Positions 59,714 through 64,000 of a stretch of 64,000 nt of DNA are shown piece by piece. The first letter of the stretch is position 1. Each line of letters begins with the position of its first letter. Under the pieces are notes generated by a model, which was given only the letters and a program-made list of their open reading frames with translations, was not told the DNA's origin and ran no database searches. The position numbers and the translations under genes are program-made. The stretch comes from Herbiconiux sp. A18JL235. Its GTDB lineage: Bacteria; Actinomycetota; Actinomycetes; Actinomycetales; Microbacteriaceae. The stretch spans positions 3,720,001-3,784,000 of the forward strand of contig NZ_CP162511.1 of NCBI RefSeq assembly GCF_040939305.1, written 5' to 3'.

Positions 59714-60175
59714 TCAGCTGCAGGTGTAGGTGATGCCGTCGATGTAGTGGGTGCCCGGGCCGAGCTCGGCGCAGGCCTCGGCGATGCTGCCCGCCGCGGC
59801 CACCACGATGACGATGACGACGATCGTGATGATGATGCCGAGCACCAGGCTGATGATCGAGACGATGATTCCGGCCTTCGCGGGCCCGTTCGGCACGCCG
59901 GCAGCCCGTGACTGGTTGCGCCCGATGATGCTCATGATGAGCCCCGCGATGGGAGCGACGATCGGGAGGATGAAGAAACCCGCGATGCCCGCGATGAGGC
60001 CGGCGATGCCGAGACCCTTGCCCGCGGTCGAGTTGGGCTGGTTGCCATAGCCACCGGGCTGACCCACGGGCGGAGCGGCGTTGTACTGCGGCGCCGCCTG
60101 GTACTGGGGGGCAGCGGGAGCGGACGGCGGGGTCGGCTGCTGCGGCGGGACCGGGGGCTGATTCTGGTCGGTCAT
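59714..60175 (-). CDS. DUF4190 domain membrane protein with proline-rich N-terminus
   Basis: A 153-residue protein. The first about 45 residues are Pro/Gln/Ala-rich ([20 protein letters not shown]) and likely cytoplasmic and disordered. Two membrane helices follow in the DUF4190 domain ([20 protein letters not shown] and [20 protein letters not shown]), with a short outside C-terminus. AAGGAG precedes the start. Function unknown. Confidence 0.82.
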   Translation of the reverse strand: MTDQNQPPVPPQQPTPPSAPAAPQYQAAPQYNAAPPVGQPGGYGNQPNSTAGKGLGIAGLIAGIAGFFILPIVAPIAGLIMSIIGRNQSRAAGVPNGPAKAGIIVSIISLVLGIIITIVVIVIVVAAAGSIAEACAELGPGTHYIDGITYTCS

Positions 60176-60344
60176 GTTCGGACGTCTCCTTCTCACTGGG
60201 TGATCGCAGGTGACTCGAAGATTACCGCGAGCATCCCGTCGTTGCCCGCTTTTCCCTGGCGTGCGCCGAAACGGGGCCCCGCCCACCCGGTAGCCTGGTG
60301 GTCGCCCTCCGGGGTGTCCACGACCTCGACGAAGGAGCACGCTC

Positions 60345-61265
60345 GTGTCTTCAGCCAGGCCCCTCTCCGGAGCACGCATCGACCTCGAGAGCGGCGCCTA
60401 CCGCGCCTCGATCGCCTCGATCGGCGCCACGCTGCGCGTGCTGCAGCACGACGGTCGCGACCTCGTCGTGCCGTTCGAGGTCGACGAGCAGCGACCGGCC
60501 TACCGCGGCGCGACGCTCGCACCGTGGCCCAACCGCGTGATCGACGGTCGCTACGCCTTCGCCGGCCAGACGCAGCAGCTCGCCCTCACCGAGCCCGAGC
60601 GCGGCAACGCCCTGCACGGTCTCGCGGCCTGGCTCGACTTCGCGGTGACCGATCGCGCGGTCGACGCCGTCACCCTCACCGCCACGGTGCAGCCGCAGAG
60701 CGGCTACCCGCACCGCCTCGAGCTCGAGGTGAGCTACCGGCTCGACGACGAGGGCCTGCACCAGAGCGTGACCGCCCAGAACTCGGGGCGGGGCCCCGCC
60801 CCGTTCGGCACGGGCCCGCACCCGTACCTCGTGGCGGGTCCCGGCGTCGTCGACGACTGGACCCTCGAGCTTCCCGCTGCCGAGGTGCTCACGGTCACGC
60901 CGGAGCGACTCATCCCGATCGGCCTCGCAGACGTGGCCGGCGAAGGCGGAGGGGTGTTCGACTTCCGCGCGGCACGGGCCATCGGGGACACCTTCGTCGA
61001 CCACGCCTTCACGGCGCTCACGCGCTCCGCCGAGACGGGCCTGGCCACGGTCACCGTGACCTCGCCCGAGGGCACGGGCGTCGCGATGAGCTTCGGTGCG
61101 GAGTGCGCCTGGGTTCAGGTGCACACGGCCGACGACTCGGCACGGTCGGGTCTCGCCGTCGAGCCGATGACCTGCCCGCCCGACGCCTTCAATTCCGGCA
61201 CCGACCTCGTCGTGCTGCAGCCGGGTGAGTCGACGACCGCGTCCTGGAGCATCGCCGCACGCTGA
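60345..61265 (+). CDS. Aldose 1-epimerase family protein
   Basis: A 306-residue galactose-mutarotase-like protein. Motifs are GATLAPWPNRVIDGRYAFAG with the substrate Arg, NALHGLAAWLDFAV with a catalytic-type His, and FGTGPHPYLVAGPG with the second His. Members interconvert sugar anomers. GAAGGAG stands seven bases before the GTG; TAGCCT at 60291-60296 is the likely -10 box. Confidence 0.88.
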   Translation: MSSARPLSGARIDLESGAYRASIASIGATLRVLQHDGRDLVVPFEVDEQRPAYRGATLAPWPNRVIDGRYAFAGQTQQLALTEPERGNALHGLAAWLDFAVTDRAVDAVTLTATVQPQSGYPHRLELEVSYRLDDEGLHQSVTAQNSGRGPAPFGTGPHPYLVAGPGVVDDWTLELPAAEVLTVTPERLIPIGLADVAGEGGGVFDFRAARAIGDTFVDHAFTALTRSAETGLATVTVTSPEGTGVAMSFGAECAWVQVHTADDSARSGLAVEPMTCPPDAFNSGTDLVVLQPGESTTASWSIAAR

Positions 61266-61334
61266 CGCCGCCGCCCGCGGCTCACCGCAGACCTTCGGCG
61301 AGCCCCTCGAGACGCGGGGCGCGCATCCGCTGCC

Positions 61335-62720
61335 TCAGACCTCGTCGGGAAGGCTTGCCCTGCCGTACGCGGAGTGCCGCCGCGGGATGAGAGCCACCAG
61401 CACGACACCGATCACCGCCGCGGCGAGCGACACGATGAACGACAGCTGGAAGCCCCACGCGCTCGGGGTGGTGACGTCACCGACCGTGACGGTCTGCGTG
61501 GCCAGCACCACGCCGAACACGGCACTCGCGACGGTGGAGCCGAGCGAACGCATCACCGAGTTGAGGCCGTTCGACGCGGCGGTCTCGGTGGGCGGCACGG
61601 CGCCCATGATGAGCGCCGGCATCGCCGAGTAGGCGAACCCGACGCCGAGCCCCACGACGGTGGCGATGAGCACCGTGTGCCAGATCTCGGTCATGAGGAA
61701 GACGGCGAGCAGGTACCCCACGGCGATGACGGCGAGCCCGAACAGGAAGCTGAGCCGCGCGCCCCTCGCCCTGATGAGCCGCGCCGCGAGCGGCGACACC
61801 GCCCACATCACCAGGCCGCTCGGAATGAGGCAGAGGCTCGCCACGAACATGCTCTGTCCGAGACCGACGCCGGTGCCGGGCGACGCCTCGAGCAGCTGCG
61901 GCAGCACGACGGTGCTGGCGAAGAAGGCGAAGCCCACGGTCACCGACGCGGCGTTGGTGAGCAGCACGGTGCGCCGGGTGGCGACCCTGATGTCGATGAG
62001 CGGGCTGGTCGAGCGCAATTCGTACCAGGTCCAGACCGCGAGCACCGCGACCCCGCCGAGCAGGCACGCGAGCGTCGGGAGGCTGACCCATCCCCATCCG
62101 TTGCCCTTCGAGATGCCGAGGAGCAGGGCCGTGAGGGCGACGGCGAGCCCGATCGCGCCCACCACGTCGAATCGGCCCTCCGCCCGCAGGGTGCTGACCG
62201 GGATGAACCGCCACACCAGCACGAGGCCGGCGACGGCGAGCACACCCGACACCACGAACAGGAAGTGCCAGTCGAGGAACTGCGAGATCACCGCGGCGAG
62301 CGGCAGGCCGACGGCACCGCCGATGCCGAGCGTCGCGCTCACGAGGGCCACGGCGGAGCCGATGCGATCGCGGTGCAGCACGTCGCGCAGGATGCTGATG
62401 CCGAGGGGGATGACGCCGATGCCGGCACCCTGCAACCCGCGACCGATGACAAGGGGCACGAGGGTCGTGGCGAACCCGGCGATGACGGAGCCGAGCACCA
62501 CGAGGGCGAGCAGCACGAGCACCATCCGCCGCTTGCCGTAGAGGTCGCCGAGGCGCCCGAAGATGGGGGTGGCGACGGCGGCGGCGAGGAGGGTCACGGT
62601 GACGGCCCACTGCGAGTCCTCCGCCGAGACGTCGAGGATCTCGGGGAGCGAGGGCACCAACGGCACCAGCAGCGTCATCATGAACGCCGTCACGAGGCCG
62701 GTGAAGGCCAGGGTGAACAC
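61335..62720 (-). CDS. MFS transporter, DHA2-like
   Basis: A protein of at least 461 residues with about fourteen helices. GRLGDLYGKRRMVLVLLAL is the motif A loop and GRGLQGAGIGVIPLGISIL the motif B. The GTG at 62720 cuts the frame inside what looks like coding sequence: upstream in frame lies a hydrophilic segment (WLSDDERARLSKPVDQRAVV) without ATG, GTG or TTG. An ATC at 62807 (or ATT at 62810) preceded by GGGAG and a TAAAGT box may be the true start. It diverges from the TMEM175 gene. Confidence 0.82.
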   Translation of the reverse strand: MFTLAFTGLVTAFMMTLLVPLVPSLPEILDVSAEDSQWAVTVTLLAAAVATPIFGRLGDLYGKRRMVLVLLALVVLGSVIAGFATTLVPLVIGRGLQGAGIGVIPLGISILRDVLHRDRIGSAVALVSATLGIGGAVGLPLAAVISQFLDWHFLFVVSGVLAVAGLVLVWRFIPVSTLRAEGRFDVVGAIGLAVALTALLLGISKGNGWGWVSLPTLACLLGGVAVLAVWTWYELRSTSPLIDIRVATRRTVLLTNAASVTVGFAFFASTVVLPQLLEASPGTGVGLGQSMFVASLCLIPSGLVMWAVSPLAARLIRARGARLSFLFGLAVIAVGYLLAVFLMTEIWHTVLIATVVGLGVGFAYSAMPALIMGAVPPTETAASNGLNSVMRSLGSTVASAVFGVVLATQTVTVGDVTTPSAWGFQLSFIVSLAAAVIGVVLVALIPRRHSAYGRASLPDEV

Positions 62721-62869
62721 GACGGCTCGCTGGTCGACGGGCTTGCTCAGCCGGGCACGTTCATCGTCGCTCAGCCACGGCTGCTCGATTGGATCGTCGG
62801 ATTCGATAATTACTCCCGGTGAACTACTTTACCGGGGAGGGAACAGCGGATCGACCGCCGCTATTCCCC

Positions 62870-62875
62870 GATAAT
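62870..62875 (+). promoter_or_regulatory. -10 box of leaderless TMEM175-type gene
   Basis: GATAAT, six bases before ATG at 62882; AT-rich context. Confidence 0.45.
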
Positions 62876-62881
62876 GAGGGG

Positions 62882-63514
62882 ATGCACACCGAGCGGGGTT
62901 TCGACAGGCTGGTGAACTTCAGCGATGCGGTGGTCGCCATCGCCATCACGCTGCTCATCCTGCCCCTGGTCGACCTCGCCGCCGACCTCAAAGACGCCAG
63001 CGTGCTCGACATGCTCGAGAGCAACTGGCCCCAGTTCCTCGTCTTCATCATCTCCTTCGCCGTCATCGGCAGGTTCTGGCTCAACCACCACCGGCTCTAC
63101 GAGAACGTCATCGGCTACAACAGCGCGTTGCTCTGGGTGAACCTGCTGTGGCTGCTCACGATCGTGTTCCTGCCGTTCCCCACCGAGCTCATCTCGAGCA
63201 CCGGCCAGAACAACCCGTCGACCGCGGCGCTCTACGTCGGCACCATGGTGCTCACCACCGCGTCGGGTGCATGGCAGCAGCTCATCCTCATCCGCAACCC
63301 CGCCCTGCAGGCGGAGGCCGTGCGGGGTCAGCTGCGCATGGGCCCCTCCCTCATCGCGCTGGGGCTCATGCTCGTGGTGTTCGTGATGGTGGTGGCCGTC
63401 CCCGAGTTCGGGCTGCTGTGGCTGTTCCTGCTGGTGCTCACCGGGCCCGGCCAGGCCGTCTACGTCCGCAGGTTCAAGCGGCTCAACCCCGGTCGGGCCG
63501 TCCCGCCGGAGTAG
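62882..63514 (+). CDS. TMEM175/DUF1211 family potassium channel-like protein
   Basis: A 210-residue membrane protein. The family signature RxxxFSD appears as RLVNFSDAVVAIAITLLILP, followed by LNHHRLYENVIGYNSALLWVN. Bacterial members form tetrameric K+-selective leak channels with about six helices. The 3' end overlaps the convergent hydrolase gene by 32 bases. Confidence 0.88.
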   Translation: MHTERGFDRLVNFSDAVVAIAITLLILPLVDLAADLKDASVLDMLESNWPQFLVFIISFAVIGRFWLNHHRLYENVIGYNSALLWVNLLWLLTIVFLPFPTELISSTGQNNPSTAALYVGTMVLTTASGAWQQLILIRNPALQAEAVRGQLRMGPSLIALGLMLVVFVMVVAVPEFGLLWLFLLVLTGPGQAVYVRRFKRLNPGRAVPPE

Positions 63515-64000
63515 CTGCTGCGAAGAAGTCGACTACCGCGTCCCGAAAGATTCGCGAGGTGATCGTCGTGATGTGGTCGCGGCCGGGCACGCCGACGAAC
63601 GCGGCGTGCGGGATGCGCCCGGCCAGCTCACGCGTGGGGCCCGCCACCGGGTCGTCGCCTCCCGCCACGAAGAGCAGCGGATGCGCGGGCATCGCCGAGA
63701 GCGGAGACCAGCCCGAGCGACGCCCCGCCTCGGCGACCCGGATGAGCGCCGCGCGGTCGTTGCCGGGCACCGCGTCGATCATGCCGAGGTAGCGGGCGGT
63801 GGGCGAGCCGGGGCTCGCCTCGGCGACACCCTTCGCGGCATCGAGGTCGAACCCCGCGAACGAGCCCGTCGCGGGCGGCCCGCCGAGGGCGAGGGAACGC
63901 ACGCGGTCGGGATGCGCGAGAGCGAGATCCCAGGCCAGTCGCGCCCCGAGGGAGTAGCCGAGCACGTGCACGCTCGGCACACCGGCGGCGTCGAGCACCG
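63483..64000 (-). CDS. Alpha/beta hydrolase, C-terminal part (runs off the window)
   Basis: The window holds the last about 172 residues; the 5' end lies beyond 64000. The nucleophile elbow VHVLGYSLGARLAWDLA and the catalytic-type His in VPGRDHITTITSRIF are present, with an acidic residue in AGGDDPVAG. Its substrate is unknown. It converges with the TMEM175-type gene. Confidence 0.85.
   Translation of the reverse strand, partial: VLDAAGVPSVHVLGYSLGARLAWDLALAHPDRVRSLALGGPPATGSFAGFDLDAAKGVAEASPGSPTARYLGMIDAVPGNDRAALIRVAEAGRRSGWSPLSAMPAHPLLFVAGGDDPVAGPTRELAGRIPHAAFVGVPGRDHITTITSRIFRDAVVDFFAAATPAGRPDRG

Overview
The window is high-GC chromosomal DNA from an actinobacterium, most likely a member of the Microbacteriaceae. 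The support is indirect: strong GC bias at third codon positions, frequent GTG/TTG starts, many leaderless promoters (a TAnnnT box six or seven bases before ATG/GTG), a bS22 ribosomal peptide next to an excisionase-like HTH gene as in other actinobacteria, an LAxTG sortase signal, and a very frequent CGGATGC/GCATCCG word. No tRNA, rRNA, CRISPR array, transposase, integrase or phage gene was recognised. It looks like ordinary chromosome with a few accessory patches.

Layout. 1-1.8 kb: 5' part of tryptophan 2,3-dioxygenase, divergent from an MFS exporter, with an inverted repeat between them. 1.8-8.0 kb: an alpha-glucoside uptake operon (LacI regulator, binding lipoprotein, two permeases, GH13 glucosidase) without its own ATPase. 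8.1-11.1 kb: proton-translocating transhydrogenase pntAB. 11.3-17.0 kb: an aldo/keto reductase, then the System II cytochrome c maturation set (ccsB, resB, ccdA, resA-like) with a phosphatase gene. 17.3-27.5 kb: housekeeping genes, including an archaeal-type aspS, glutaredoxin, bS22, an HTH regulator, ArsR, Trk potassium uptake, proC, a CDF exporter, tadA and upp.

27.7-36.7 kb is the most accessory-looking part. It holds a LuxR/TPR regulator with an internal tandem repeat, a DUF6790-like membrane protein paired with an LAxTG serine hydrolase, a 17-bp intergenic tandem repeat, an MFS exporter divergent from a leaderless Cys-rich 33-codon ORF ahead of a winged-helix regulator, an AT-rich intergene with a possible small RNA, and a surface protein with cell-wall-binding repeats. 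36.7-43.5 kb: amidohydrolase, MarR, photolyase, and a three-gene extracytoplasmic flavin module (membrane flavoreductase, ApbE, FMN-binding lipoprotein). 44.5-46.4 kb: a tandem glycine riboswitch before an L-serine dehydratase gene that appears frameshifted. 46.4-53 kb: carboxylesterase, an acidic small protein, PnuC, a Rieske-tailed oxidoreductase and an MFS protein. 52.3-54.7 kb: rskA-sigK divergent from a fasciclin lipoprotein, the arrangement known from the mycobacterial SigK regulon. 54.8-64 kb: a PfkB-like kinase, a Tat-secreted protein, an SDR/TetR pair sharing a palindromic operator, cysE-cysK, a DUF4190 protein, an epimerase, an MFS exporter, a TMEM175-type channel and a truncated hydrolase.

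The points most worth a second look are the Cys-rich leaderless ORF, the flavin module, the sdaA frameshift with internal duplications, two genes whose coding frames extend upstream of any ATG/GTG/TTG toward ATC or ATT, and several perfect inverted repeats placed over promoters. Start sites, promoters and operators were read by eye, and family names rest on recognised motifs rather than database searches.
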